64,000 nt of DNA from Numida meleagris (GCF_002078875.1 NC_034409.1:59101244-59165243); one strand, 5' to 3'. Shown: positions 1 through 13,252, numbered from the stretch's first letter. The notes: generated by a model from the sequence alone, not told the origin. Numbers and translations: made by a program.

Positions 1-1329
1 ATAAATCAGCAGTCCCTCCTTGGGAATTTATTTATAAGAATGTTACTAAGCATATTTGTACTGGTTTTATATTTAGTTATTTATTGGTATTATATTTAGT
101 TCCTGAGAGGATTAAATTGTGTATTTTCTCATAGCTTAGTATCACTGAGAAAAGCACCATTGTTGAAAGTCTTATTAAAGGTCATTTCATATCTTCCTAC
201 CTCTGTTTATGACAATATTAACTATAGCAGTTAATAAACACATATCTACTTAATGTCAGGGGCTCCTTTTATTGTTGCTTTTTCAGTTGGAGTCAGGTTA
301 GAAATGCACCTTTAACATCCAGTTGCTACTGTTCTGATCTCGGTGCCAAGAGGGAGAAGCATCTTCCTCAGAGATCTCTGGTCTTTTGCATTATTTACAG
401 ACTTACACGGAGTTGGCAAAGAGGAAAAGCTGGATTTTTGTTGTTGTTGTTTTAGTACTTTTTGTTGTTCATTACTGGTGAAGTTCTATAAAGAAACGAA
501 TAAGGGCTTATGGTCAGTGAGCATGCGCAAGGGAGGCTGATATGTGCTTTCTTTGGTTTGGTTATCTTTGGTTGTTTTTAAGAGGAAGCAGACATAAAGT
601 TCTGATGATAATTCCTAGCCTAATCTGTGCCTGGAATAGAGACAGCAGGCTGCTGGCCTGCTTTATTGCTCTGCTAGTTGAAACCTCACTCTTGCTCTTT
701 TCCTGAAAAAAGCAGGGAGAACTGCACTATGCATTCCCCTGGCAGGGCAGGGGTACAGCAGTAGTAACTGGTATGTAGCTGGTAAGTAACCCTACTTCTT
801 GAGGAGCAGAGGGAGTTGAGTTCTTCTGTTCTGCTGCAGTTTCAACCAGTTTTCATAAGCTGCAGGCAGGAAGGATGCTTTTGTAATCATGTGAACATCT
901 AAGAGTAAGAAGGGGAAAAAGAATAATCCTGTGCTAAGGAGCTTGCGATTTAAATACAAGCACATTGTTTCAGGATTTAAATGGATTAGTGTAACGTAGC
1001 ATGAACACTGGGCTAGCTAACTCTGGCCTTCCCAGCTCACTCTTCTTAGCCATCACCTCAGTTAACATATGGAGGAGAGACATCACAGTTTTCTCTTGCT
1101 GTCTGCAGATATGTGCTCTACAGTTCTGCTGCTATCAGCTGCAGTTATCTTAGCACAACCAACACAGGCTGAAGCAATATGTTCCTCTTCCATCCATGAG
1201 AACTATGAGAGAATTTCTGTAAACAACAAGCTTTCCCAAAACAATTTTTTTAATGAATCCCTTAAAACTAGTAATACTATAAGCTTAGCTGATACTTGAG
1301 GATGATTCTGTGTGGGCATGCTGGTGATG
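1..1329. other. Intergenic DNA, no gene seen
   Basis: AT-rich unique sequence. The open frames here (65 and 76 codons) carry no recognisable domain, have no splice-site framing that would make them exons, and are of a length expected by chance. A short GTT/TTG-rich run lies near 439-455. Confidence 0.6.
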
Positions 1330-1395
1330 GGATGAAAGTTGGAAAGGGTGATCATAGTGGTCTTTTCCAATCTTAATGATTCCATGATTCTATGA
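1330..1395 (+). mobile_element. CR1 retrotransposon 3' end fragment
   Basis: The stretch carries the typical CR1 3' terminus: a GGTCTTTTCCAATCTTAATG-like block followed by the tail ATTCCATGATTCTATGA. Only the last few dozen bases are clearly alignable by eye; the true 5' limit may be somewhat further left. Orientation is + because the octamer-like tail is at the right end. Confidence 0.7.
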
Positions 1396-4300
1396 CTTGC
1401 TGTTTCCTGACTTGTGGAAAACTTGATTCCTTTAGGCTACCTCTGGGTCACAACAGACCACTGTAAATCTTTTGTTGTCCTCACCTTGCTCTCGGCAAGA
1501 ATAACAAGAATCCTCAGCTGCACAGTCTTTTCAATTTAAATAATGGCTTACTTCAGTACTGGCACTGCAGCTAGTTTGATATTTTAAAAAGGCCATTATC
1601 CTGCAATTATTTCTAGTCCCATTCCTTCCCCAAGTCACTGAGTGAGAACTTTTCTCTAATAGTATTACATTTTCCAAGTTGTGTCTTTATTACCACCCAT
1701 AAAGGCAGAACAGCTTGCTCACACAATATTCTTATAGTCCTTTGTAACTTCATCAACCAAAACTGATGCACAATATTATAAATTACCACACTTGAATTAT
1801 TCCATAATGACTCCATGACTATCATGATAAAAATAGATCACATTAGTCTGACAAGAAACATTGTCCTTCTTAGGAGGTGGCTCTGCCTAGGTAGGAACGT
1901 ATGTCACTAATACTATTCAAGAAGCTATTCTTATGGGAAGCATCAAGTATTATTTATACGCGAAGCACAGTAGCATTCTTTTCAGGAGATGAAAATAAGA
2001 TTTTTGTGCATTTAGTTTCATTTAAAATTCTATGGAAAAAAAAACTTGAAGACGTCTTCAATGTACATGTACATGCTATTCTTTTGTATCTTTTTATATG
2101 AAGCAGCTATCGGTTGTGTTTTCTGGATCGACTGGCTCAGCCAAATAAACAATATCATTAAGTTCTTGTTCAACTGTCTGTCCAGCATTTTTTTTTTCCA
2201 GATTGGAAAAATCTTGGGCTTTCAGTCTGCTTACTAGGTTACAGGTAGAGACAGTGTTCTGTAGTTACGTCCCAGTGAACTCAATTAGTTTGACTGACCA
2301 CTCAGCAAGACACATCAATTTTTATTAATAGGACTTCAATTAGAAGAGTGACTAAGTTCAGTATTTTATGAACAGTTTTAACTTCAGCTTAATTACAATC
2401 ACGTGTTTCAGAATCAATTTAATGTCAACCCACAACCTCAAGCAGGTGGAAAGTGTGGGGAAACCGCCTCTCTGAGCTCAGGTCTCCACCTGAGGTTTAG
2501 TGCTAATTAACACTGCAGCAAAAACAAGCTCCCCAACATCCAGAAGACATCAGTGCAATGAAGCTTGTCCACCCCATTAACTTCAGTGCATTTTTCTGTC
2601 AGGCAACAAGGCACTTATTTTGGACAAACAAACAAATACTGAATGTTTATGTAATTTCATATACAACAGTTTATGCATCTATAGCAATGTAGCAATTTCT
2701 ATAACAATAAGTGTAGTGCATTTCTTCTACATGCATAAAATGAATCATAAAGTACTAGAAGGGAACAACAGAGATTAGGTTTCAGTTCTTACATACAAAA
2801 AATAGAGAAGTAAAATCTAATTTCTTGTTAAAGGCTCATATTGAATTTTCCAGCATAAAAGTTAAAAGGTTATTGATGAAAATGAATGTGTGTATATGTG
2901 TATAATTATTAAAACAAAGGACCTGTGAAGAGCATTGTTCTTTCAAACCTTGTACTTCCTTCACTTTCAGTGTTGTTTGAAGAGGAGAAAAAACAATATG
3001 TGAATGTTTTAATAGTCACTTCAAGCTGATGAGAAAGGGTGACCTGTACTATTTTTGCAACAGGGCTTACAGATGTATAATACTACATAGCAGACATTAT
3101 ATCTTCTTTCATTTCATTGTTTCATTTACTAAAACAAGATTTTATGAGAATTTGATATTGTTGTCATTGACCTTTTCTCATGAAAACATTTACTATAACT
3201 TCCACCACCACTATTCTTTTCATTAGCTATAATGAAAGGTATAAGGAAATTAAATCTTTTATTTATGTTCTTTATATACTGATGTTTTTTTCCTGTAAAG
3301 TTTTGACTTAAGAAAAGACTCTTTAAAATGATCAGTAAACCAAGCGTGTGAAATATACCATCCGCTCCTAGAAACAGCCCTGGCATGCAGATAAGTCTGA
3401 AAAGAAGAAAAAAGAGGAAATATTTTACCAAACAAAAACCAAGGAACAAAATACAAAATGTCAGCTATAACAAACAACAACAAAATATATATATTTTGTT
3501 TTGAATCACAGTTTTTCATCCTACCATATCCCCTGCGAAAAGGGTTGCTGTTTTCCATTAGAAGACGCAAAGGAAGAACTGAAGACTACATGATAGAAGT
3601 GAGAGACAAATAGCCATTTCTTTGTCAAAGGAGCACTATTTTCAGTTTATTTGTCATACTCCATCTGTGTTTTGTTCTAAATTTGTTGTGGAGTTTGTGT
3701 CAGTGAAGATTTCCCACTAAGATGCTTCTTTAAGACAGCACTGTGTAGGGACTTGAAGGACTTGAAAAAGCAAGAGAATAGTTTTCAACAAATGGCTTAC
3801 AGGCTAAAACAACAGAAACTTTGAGAATAAAATTACACATAAGGCTTAAGATGATCTAATGAGTTCCTACCACTGAAAGGGGAAAGTCTCCCTTTGCTTC
3901 CAAGCCTCTTAAGATACAACTTCTGGGCTCAGCTGCACACTTTCAATACCATGCCATGCCACTGGGTTTGCATGTCTGCTGGTGACTCCAAGAACCAGAG
4001 ATCTCATTACACTCAGTGAAGGGTTGATTTGGCAACAGAAGTGACAGAAGAAAGCAGGAAAGGTCACTCAGTCATCCCTTCACTTCTGCCTGGAATGAGA
4101 CGTTGGATTGACACAGCTATTCCTGCAGTCTAACTTAAGCTTAGAGTTTTGATGCAGGAAATACACAACTCCGCTGTGATTCAGGTGCAAACAAATATAA
4201 GCCCTCTGTTTTAAAAAGAGCTAAGCCACTTTAATCTCAGGCTATGAGCTGTGGCAGTGATGGGAACAATCTCTTTTTGTTTCTGCATTTATGATGTTGC

Positions 4301-7300
4301 TTTTACATCACTGTAAAAGAAATATTAGGCTATCAGCATGACAGTATGTGGGAGGCAGCAAAAATAATTTTGGAACATGTAAGAACTATAAGGAAGAAGT
4401 GGCCACACACAAAACTGTATATTATATTCCGGATTTCTGTCTAATCCTGTGCTATTTAAGACACCCACCCTTAAGAGGATGCACATTTAATGCTTTATCA
4501 TATTCTACTTCTTTTACAATCTAAGAGCACTGAAAATGTTCTTGATTCAACTGCTGGAACCTTCTCAGTGACATAATGTGAAACATCAGCTATCCAAGGT
4601 GTATCTTGACTAAAGGGACATTTTCCACACAGGAAATTTGTGCCCAGGAAATGTAGTTATTTGTTCTTCACTGTGCTCATGTGATTCCTCTGTTGTATGG
4701 AAGTGCAGACTAGCAAAAAACAACTGCAACAACTTGAAGTTTGCCCTTAAGTCAAACAAATAGAGGTATGTTAGGAAGGAATTTTTACTCAGAGGGTGGG
4801 GAGAAGAAAACTTCAGAAATGGTCTGGATTTGTTTTGTTTTACTTTAATAAGAAGGAAATCTGTGTTCCCAGAGAGCATTACTGCTTTTCTTGCAACTCA
4901 TGGCTTAAGGGAGAGCACCAACATCTCAGCTATAACTGTGGGAGCTGACGCCAATAGTGCAGACCTTGTAAAAGAAAAAACAAAAAGCACCTTGGAAGGT
5001 AAGAGAAGTTGCATATGTGGTTTGAAAGGCAGAATTTGGCCTCTGCGGATACCATTCATTCTAAAACAATATTCTCCTCTAGGATGCAGGCCAATCAAGC
5101 TATTTCAGGCAGGCAGAAGTATGTCTCTAAATCCTTACATAACCCTCCTCTTGCCGTAGAACCAAAGAACATAAGTCCTTAATTGTTAAAATTCCTCTTC
5201 ACCCATTCTTTGGCCCACAAGTGATGTTTCCTGTACCAGGAACTTCATCACAATGCCAGTACTCACCAGGAGGAATTAACTAGCAAAGCGAAAGCATAAC
5301 ATGAATTTTGGTCTTCAGCCCAGTAAGAAAAAAACCTCATCAGTACAATGTCCCTTCTTCCTAGCTCAGAATGGAACTGTCTCACTTTTTCCACAATCAC
5401 ACTTACACTTTCTCATGAAGTATTTCAGAGCTTCTATAATAATGTAGTTCTACAATTACTCTTATGACATGGATCAATACTGAAGTATGTGTTCAGCGAA
5501 GATATAAAAAGATTAGTCTTTGTTCTCTATGCCTGCTAGTATGTCACCTTTTCCATTCCCTAGCATGCCTGAAAATCTTCATTCTGATATAGTTTTCCAC
5601 AGCAATCACAGAACTACAATGATTCTGTGATTCTATGATCTACATTGCGCCTCATTCATCCTGTCTTGCTGAGGAATTCCAAGATAATGATATAATATAG
5701 GCAGTGCAATTCGTCATTTATTTGGTCCCAGTCCAGTGCGTTGATCACCACAAAATCACCTTTACCTCAGCTTGGTTTGTAGCCTCAGTGTGCTGAATTT
5801 ATATGTGCTGAATGTACACCTTGTATACTGAGGACTGGTTACCACAAAGTTTCCATAGCGTACATTTTGGTTTTCAGTTAAACATTTTAATTTTTTCATG
5901 GAAAACAAAAACTAAATTACCACAGACATCCCAGTGCACCAGAAATGCACGGTCAATTATCTCACTCCTCAGATGAGGTTAGTAATTACAGTGCAACAAA
6001 TTAACAGTGAACACAGGCTTTTTTTGTGTGCATGCTATCCAATTATAAATGAAGCTAATGAGTTTGAAAGATGAACCATAAGGTCTTTAAAGAGTGTACG
6101 CGGAAGGGAGGAGAATACAAAAGAAGCACCCATCCATGCACTCAGCTCTTGCTGTCATTTCTATACTGAATCTTTTCTGTTTTTAACTTGCCTATATTTG
6201 CTCAGTGATCAAAGGAAATATTAAAACACTCCACAAGCAAATTACCCAATAAATCAATATGAATTCAGCCTTGGCTCACTTACTGAGCTTGAGAGATAGA
6301 TGAAACACTTTAACAACAACTTCCTGAAACTGCCCTGGGAGTCCTCATTTAGACTTCCATTTTCTAGGAAACCTTGGGAGTCTTGGAAATAGATGCTAGT
6401 GAGGATATTCTTCTACAAAAATATGTGACATTATGATTTTATGCTTTACTGTGTGGTTTTAAATTAAAGCACTGTGATGTTGATAATGAGACACAATTTT
6501 TATAAGGTGAATTAATCCCAGTTGTGCTGTCTGAAAATGCAGTTGTGTTGGGTAAGACCTTGTTTGTTTTAAACAGCTGTAAAAACAGGGCAGAGCTCAT
6601 GCAAGATAAATTTTAAAAAAAGTGACATAACCAAATGCAGAGTATGAATTCTTGTGAAACCATCACCTTTTGTGCTACCGAGATTATCCATTTTCTGTAA
6701 TGTCTGTTTGCTCATGTGACTGTACTCTGCGCTTTGGTGTTTTCTGTACAGTTTAATTCATATTAACATCCATAAGGCTATGCAAATTCCATTTAAGCAG
6801 TGACCTACCTTGTTTTTAGAATTTTTTTATTTTATTTTAATTTTTTTTTTGTGGTGACATCTCTTTGGCCTGTATGAGTTTAGATTTGGCCACAGATATT
6901 TTGGCAGATGTATTACTATTAAGTTTAGATCTTCTTCATTTTGGAAAGAACTTCTGGTTAGCTGAAGAATGTACAGGGCTGTAATGATGATGAGAATTAA
7001 TTTTGGAAGAAACCTAGAAGAAACTTCATAAATTGACCATAAGTTTGCATAATTTTACCAAGACAGGACAGCTTTCCAAAGATGTAAGTCAAGACATATG
7101 GAGCAAACATGGAAAAAGCAGTAGACTGAATTCTACAACTGGTGCTTTTCCATGGCTCTAGTTTTTTTTTATGACTTTTCTTGTTTCTTTTGATGTTTTA
7201 ATGGAATGTCTAATTTCCAAGGACAATGATGGCCATTGTATTACTTTTACTTCTGGTCTCCATCAAAAGATGTCTTCTCTGGCCATTTAGTTGTCTGTCA

Positions 7301-7477
7301 GCATTTGTGGAGAGCTATAGGAAGCAGTGGAGAGTACAGTAGTAAAGTCATGTAGTGCATTTGGAGGGCTTGCACATTGTCATTTAATTCTTCTGGCTTT
7401 ACCTAGAACACCTGATACTTGGATACACATCTGTGTGGAGGTTGTTCTAGAACATTTAGCATTACAGTAGAGAGTAA
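1396..7477. other. Intergenic DNA, no gene seen
   Basis: About 6 kb of AT-rich unique DNA. A weak CR1-like tail (GATTCTGTGATTCTATGAT) is visible at about 5620-5639 with no body attached. An 18-bp palindrome of alternating A/T character lies at 3481-3498. The region 6480-6800 has an octamer ATGCAAAT at about 6780 and could be conserved noncoding DNA, but this cannot be judged without alignment. The overlapping minus-strand frames at 3129-3570 are hydrophobic only because of AT-rich composition. Confidence 0.55.
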
Positions 7478-7821
7478 GATTGATCTACAACTATCTGAAG
7501 GGAGGTTATGATGAGGTGAGAGTTGGCCTCTTCTCCCATTAACTAGCAATAGCACTAGAGGGAATGGCCTCAAGTTGTGCCAGGGGAGATTCAGGCTGGA
7601 CATTAGGAAATACTACTTTTCCGAGAGAGTAATCAGGTGCTGGAATAGGCTGCCCAGGGAGGTGGTGGAGTCACTGTCCCTGGAGGAGTTCAATAAATGT
7701 TTAGATGTTGTACTGAGGGACATGGTTTAGTGGGAAATATTGTTGATATGTGGACGGTGGGACAGGTCTCTCAGAGGTCTTTTCCAACCTTGGTCATTCT
7801 ATGATTCAATGATTCTATGAT
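7478..7821 (+). mobile_element. CR1 retrotransposon, 3' fragment
   Basis: The sequence runs through the standard CR1 3' region: the 'ctacaactatctgaagggag' block at the left, the 'gctgcccagggaggtggtgg' block near 7648, and the 'ggtcttttccaacct' block followed by ATTCTATGATT repeats at 7797-7821. It is 5' truncated, as most bird CR1 copies are. Short minus-strand open frames across it are antisense shadows and not genes. Confidence 0.92.
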
Positions 7822-9130
7822 CTGACTGCAAAGCATACGTCAGCTGGAAATGCCATATTAGTCAACTGAAAACAGGAACACCTGGGTATTATTTGAACAT
7901 CAGTTTTCTGTGTAATGGTGTTCTGTTTAGCTAGTTTTCAGATAGTATTTACAATTCTATTTCAGAATACATTAATGTTTTAAAAGCCTTAAAAAAAACC
8001 TATCTGTAGCCAAATCCACAGATTTTTTTTCCTTGGAAGACAAGACATGTAGGGTAACTCTTTGTGTCTCTTAAGTGTCTATAAAAGAGATCATATGAAT
8101 TTGAAGTCTAGTGCAAGAGACGTTTTGTGGTCCAAAAGTTCAGAATACAGATCACGTTTCATGATTGAGAAAATATTTCAGAATAGGTCATTTCACATTT
8201 GAATTATGGCGTTTATTAGAACTACTTTTTAAAAAGTTTTTACATGTTTTTTTAATTTGTACTTATTATGGTGTCCAAAACAATAATTCAAATAACTTCT
8301 TTTCTTTCATTTTTCTTTTTCTTTCCCCATGGCTTCAAACAGATAACTTGAAGCTTCCTTAAACTTTGAAACATGAGGAACACATTTTGCTCCTCTATTT
8401 CAAGACAACAGGGAAAAATATTCTCATGAAAATAATTTTAAGTTAGTCCTTCAGTCTGGTACCAGCAGAAGGTAGGAAATGCAGCATTTAAATGCAATAT
8501 GAAGTTCAAGTATGTCTGTACTTAGAAAGGTTCAACCTCTATCTTCAATGTCATCAGGCTTTGAAACTGCAGAAAACTGCAGAAAGTAGACAAAATGTTC
8601 ATGATTATATTTCTCCATTTTGGGGTAAGTGGAAAATGAATCCCTTTCTGTCAGTACAGAGACTTTGTTGACCAGCCCTGTAGTGCCCTATAGCCCCCAG
8701 TTCTGGACTCTGCTGGTGGGGAAGGAGTAGCCACAGCCACCTGGCAGCCCCTCGCCAAGCCTGTAGGTCCACCTGCCATGGGCAGATCCCCATTCCATCC
8801 TTTGACACAGACAGCCCTAGGATGTAGGGAAAGAGTTCGGAAAGGCTCTGGGTTCCTCTGTGAGACTTCCCCTCCCTCCAGTATCAGCAAAGCTTCCAAC
8901 TACAATATTGATCTTAGCTGAAAATACACCTGTATATTAGCTTTGCTGTTCATATTTCTGAGGTAGAGCTCTCTCTGCACCTACACTGAATGGTGGCAGA
9001 TGGCTTTCCAGGTAAAAAAATGGCTTTCTGTTTCAGCTAAGGTCCTGTGGACAGGGTGAGTGCACCAGACTCAGGACTCTACTGACCAAGCTCAGACCTG
9101 AAATTTCAGAAGGATCTACCAGTGGAGATC

Positions 9131-9191
9131 AACAGTTCATGCTTTTTTGGCAGCAACACCAACACCAACAGTTCATGCTATTTTGGCAGCA
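9131..9191. repeat. Two-copy direct repeat, period 36
   Basis: A 25-base unit beginning AACAGTTCATGCT occurs at 9131-9155 and again at 9167-9191 with a single T-to-A difference. The copies are separated by a short CAACACCAACAC spacer that is itself repetitive. It looks like a local tandem duplication by slippage. Confidence 0.9.
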
Positions 9192-10228
9192 GCTATCCAT
9201 CCCAGTGAGGTATTCAGGGATTGTTTTCCCAGTGCAGTGCATGCTCATTTCAGTTACACTGAAACATAATATTTTCTTTCTGACACACAATTTGAGATTT
9301 TCTTTTACAAATTTTTCAGTGTACATTTTTATTTCTTAACCTTTTCCAAGGCTTCTCCAAATATTGATCTGCAGTCAGCAAACATTTTCTTTCTTCTGAT
9401 TTTATGTAGTCTTTATGTATTTACGGATATTTTTAGAAGGGCTCTCACACTGCAGGGAGAATTTTAGTCTTGCAATCAGTCATACATTAAAATTTTCCTT
9501 CTGAAAACAGGAATTCTTTGCCTCCAATTTTGGAGTAATACATAATAAGTACAAAAATAAATATATGTATTAAAAAAGTATCAACTGATGGCTTAAAAAT
9601 AGACCTTTTGAATATATATCAGAGGTATATTCTCTTTGAAACATATTTTACAACCATCTAAGCAGAAATAGCTCCTGGCCCAGGTTAATGGCTATAAAGC
9701 TCTAAAGAATATAACATTAATTTTCTCAATTTAAAAGTTTAAACCAAATGCAATTCCTATCAAACAACAACACACCTTCCTAGCTGGCACATGCACTGAA
9801 CATCAATGGTCTTATTTTCTTACCACAAACTGATATTTAAAAACGAAAAAGCAGCTCTCTTGTTAAGAACAAACAGTTCATTTAAATAGAATTCATAGCT
9901 TTCATGCCATGTTTGGGATCTTGAAAATTTAATTTATCTGTGGGAGGAAGAAGTGTTCTCCCTTCCTTGCCCAAATGCAACTTTCCTCCAACTGCAGGAC
10001 TTCTTCCTGCAGTCTCACAGATGACCTCCCATGACTGCAGCAGGTGCACATGCTGTCTGCTCCCTTTACAGGTAATACTTCTGCAGAGCACCAGTACACA
10101 AGTAGCTTCTTTGAGGAGCTGCTGTTTCTCCAGTACCTTGTCTTCCTTCCCAGTTAGGGGACAAACAGAACAAGTTGCAAATGCACAGCACTGTAGCAGC
10201 CCTGTATAGCCTTTCAGGCCCGTTCACC

Positions 10229-10270
10229 TGGTGGAAGGAGAGGTGAAATATTGCACCTCTCCTTCCACCA
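10229..10270. repeat. Perfect inverted repeat: 17-bp arms, 8-base loop
   Basis: The left arm TGGTGGAAGGAGAGGTG (10229-10245) is the exact reverse complement of the right arm at 10254-10270, with loop AAATATTG. The flanks beyond the arms do not pair well, so the stem is shorter than a usual miRNA precursor. No gene is attached to it. It could be a remnant of an inverted duplication. Confidence 0.95.
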
Positions 10271-10355
10271 CCGTGTATTTCAGTTGCACTAGCTGAGATG
10301 GGCTTTGGACGTGTCTGGACACTGCAAATGATGATTGGTTTATTTTGACCAATAA

Positions 10356-10377
10356 GCAATTGGTGAGCAATTGGTGA
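10356..10377. repeat. 11-bp tandem doublet
   Basis: GCAATTGGTGA occurs twice in direct succession without a mismatch, followed by a decayed partial third copy (GCTCTTGGTGT). It lies about 90 bp downstream of the perfect hairpin. Confidence 0.9.
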
Positions 10378-10993
10378 GCTCTTGGTGTACTCTTGTGAGG
10401 ATGGGAGAGGAAAGTGAACTGCTGTGAAAAGGCCTGAAGAGCTGTGGATGGTCATCCACACTCACAGGGTGGTCTGCCAGTGAAGGTGAGGGGACAGCAG
10501 CCCCAGTCCAAGCAGAGCCCGCTCTATGACCACAAATTTAGAAAACATCTAATCCAGCTCCATACAGAAGCCTGCTTTAACTGCGCAAGGAAGACTCAGG
10601 CTAAGACACAGTCACAAGATAAATAAGAACATATTTTTTCCCAAAACATGTTTTTCCTTTCCCTGTCACAATGGCAAAAACTAATTTAAAAAGTATGTGC
10701 TTATAATAAGGTTGAGCAAGGTCCCATTGGGCCTCGGGTCTTCCTAATTTATTCAGTACTCTCGGGTGGGGTCTTGGACATTTTGGTCACCTTTCCTTGC
10801 CAGTGGGGTCAGCTGCTTCCTCTGCGTTGATGTGTGTGCATATGAGAGAGGGAGACAACAGCAGTAAGGTGTTGGCACATACTTCTTCACTGCCTGCCCT
10901 GGAATTCAGCAATGCCTTAGCAGACTGTTCAGCAAGCCACAGGAACCAGCAGGCGTAAGTGCTTGCAGATATTCTAATTAGGAGTAAACTAAT

Positions 10994-11373
10994 GAGAGAG
11001 AGACCTCTTCGGGGAAACCTCATTTTGGCTTTCCAGTACTTGAAGGGAGCTTACACACAACAAGGGGACCAAAAGTCTGATAGCGATAGGACAAGGGGGA
11101 ATTACTTTAAACTAAAAGACAGAATACTTAGGTTAGATGTTAGGAAGAATTTTTTTTACTCAGAGGGCAGTGAGGCACTGGCACAGGCTGCCCAGAGAAG
11201 CTGTGGGTGCACCATCCCTGTCGGTGTTCAAGGCCAGGTTGGATGGAGCCCTGGGCAGCTTGATCTGGTGGGTGGCAGCCCTACCCTAGGCAGGGGCTTG
11301 GGGCCAGATAGGCTTTGAGGTCTCTTCCAACCTAAGCCATTCTAAGCCATTCTGTGATTCTATGGTTCTGTGA
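10994..11373 (+). mobile_element. CR1 retrotransposon, 3' fragment
   Basis: A near-complete CR1 3' region: 'gagagacctcttcggggaaacctca', 'tccagtacttgaagggagct', 'ggacaaggggga', 'ctcagagggcagtgaggcac', 'gctgcccagagaagctgtgg', 'gccctgggcagc', then the 'cttccaacctaagccattct' block and a tail of ATTCT/TGTG repeats. The 5' end is truncated. An overlapping 119-codon frame reads through CR1 noncoding sequence and is not a host gene. Confidence 0.95.
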
Positions 11374-12604
11374 GAGAGTTTGGACAAGGAGGGAAGAAGA
11401 GTAAATAACTACATGTAAAGAGTTTGAAGTCACAAACCTGGCATACAACCCTTGTCTCCAAGCCTGCTCTGCTCCTGCCATTTACCCTGTCCTGGGGGCT
11501 GATAGAGCAGGAAGCACGATGCTGGGTCCCTAGCAGAGGAGACTGTGGGACACAGAGGTAGAGGAGGAAAGAACAGCAAGTGGAGCAACTGTAGCTGCTG
11601 GAGAGAGTTTAAATCCTTCACACATTGTGGCTTCCTGCGAGTCAACAGCATCTGAATGTCATATCTCTTTTCTAGCAGTAAAATGCCAGACATAGCTACC
11701 TTCCATTCAGCTCTCCATAAAGACCTATCAGGTCTTTTGTGAATATTCTGCAATTAAAATGGGATTCCTGTTATGTGCAAGGGCCCCTTTCCTGAGAATG
11801 TTTCAGGACCAAGCCCTAGTTTACTAGGAGAAAATTAGAATAACGTCAGAGCTATTATCTCCCTGGGACACATGCTCGAACCCATTTATCTGCTAAGTTT
11901 CTCCTTTCCAACTACAGGCAGTAGGAGACGAACATCCCCAGAGGGGGGGGGTGGAGGGAATGAAAGAGGTTATTGTCACAGAGAGAGTAACCTGCAAAAT
12001 CTGCAAAGCTGCCTTCATCTTTTCCCTTTGCTGTCCAGTGTTCCATCAACTTAGCTCAGCTGTTGGTATTTTCCATTAGGCTTACTGTCAAAATAAAAAT
12101 AAAAAGGGAAGATAGTGGCTGAAAGGGAGAGAGAGGGAGAAGAGACCAAACATCTTTAATTTATAGTTTCAAAAAGGATTATGTTAAATTCCCTTTTTTA
12201 TGCTTCCACAGTTTGCTAACGTTTACACTTAATCTCACTTTGATGCTTACCAGTATCTACTTTAGCATAATCTGTCTCCTACCCTCATTCTTCTATTCTG
12301 ACTAAAATGTGACATAACCACAAGATCCAGCTCTTAAAGATACAGGATCATATTTTGCTTTTCCCTCAGTTATGCTGACAACCGCCAGCACTATGCCAGC
12401 AGATAGTGAGACCTTTCACAAGGGAAATGAATGTCTTTGTGGAATGCTCCACACGTCTGCTCCTGTTCTTGTATTTTAATAATCAAGAGGTTACACAAGT
12501 CAAAAAAGAAGGTTAACCAGTAAAGAGCTTAATAGTGATATAGAATGTACATTCAGAGGCTAGTTGGGCATAGCAGTAGTCTCAGGAGAGACTGTATCTG
12601 TACA
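11374..12604. other. Intergenic DNA, no gene seen
   Basis: Unique sequence. A G-rich run lies at about 11942-11958. The minus-strand frame 11430-11753 (107 codons) shows no signal peptide or known domain and is treated as chance. Confidence 0.55.
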
Positions 12605-13086
12605 TTTTCCCCAGCACAAGAAAGATGTGGAGCTATTGGAACAGGTCCAGAGCAGAATAACAAAGACACTCAGAGGACTGGAGCACCTCTTTTCTAAAGA
12701 AAGGCTAAGACAGCTGGGCTTGTTCAGCCTGGAGAAGAGGGAGACCACACTGTGGCCTCCCAGTACCTGAGGGAAACTTCTAAGCAGGAGGAGGTCTGAC
12801 ATTTAACAGTCTGACAGTAATAGGACAAGGGAGAATGGCTTTAAACTAAAAGACAGAATACTTAGGTTAGATGTTAGGAATATTTTTTTTTACTCAGAGG
12901 GCAGTGAGGCACTGGCACAGGCTGCCCAGAGAAGCTGTGGGTGCCCCATCACCAGAGGTGTTCAGGGCCAGGTTGGATGGAACCCTGGGCACCCTAAGCT
13001 GGTGGGTGGCAGCCCTGCCCACGGCGGGGGCTTGGAGCTGGATAGGCTTTGAGGTCCCTTCCAACCTAAGCCATTCTATGATTCTG
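12605..13086 (+). mobile_element. CR1 retrotransposon, 3' fragment
   Basis: Begins in the last coding part of CR1 ORF2: the translated stretch '[20 protein letters not shown]' (12614-12673) corresponds to the usual CR1 C-terminal reading, then continues through 'ttcagcctggagaagaggg' into the 3' UTR blocks and a short ATTCTATGATTCT tail. Frames are broken. It belongs to a CR1 group very close to the copy at 10994-11373, sharing 'aaactaaaagacagaatact' and 'gttagatgttagga'. Confidence 0.95.
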
Positions 13087-13252
13087 ATTTTTTTCTACTC
13101 TTTTTGAAGTGTTATTTGGTTTCTAAACCACCTTCTAATGTACACTATATACTACACTTGTTACCACTGTGGTGGTACCCACCATTGCTCAGATAAAATT
13201 TGTCCTACATGCCTGCAGCATCCAGCCATCTGCATGCCCACATTAGCACAAG

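Larger units (their letters stand above)
7822..10993. other. Intergenic DNA with small local repeats, no gene seen
   Basis: Unique sequence apart from a 36-bp-period duplication at 9131-9191, a 17-bp-arm hairpin at 10229-10270 and an 11-bp perfect doublet at 10356-10377, each listed separately. A 131-codon minus-strand open frame covers 10066-10461 but has no signal peptide, domain or composition that argues for coding, and it runs across the hairpin. Confidence 0.5.

Noticed and set aside
2046..2237. Hydrophobic frame with LFFCIFLYEAA considered as FAM180A exon 1
   Set aside because: The ending resembles a signal peptide, but there is no phase-1 GT donor at the right place and it would need a 50-kb intron.
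3129..3570. Two overlapping hydrophobic minus-strand frames
   Set aside because: Hydrophobicity follows from T-rich sequence; the two frames overlap in different phases and neither has a recognisable family signature.
10066..10461. 131-codon minus-strand frame
   Set aside because: It crosses the perfect hairpin at 10229-10270, has no recognisable domain, and overlaps an 89-codon frame on the other strand.
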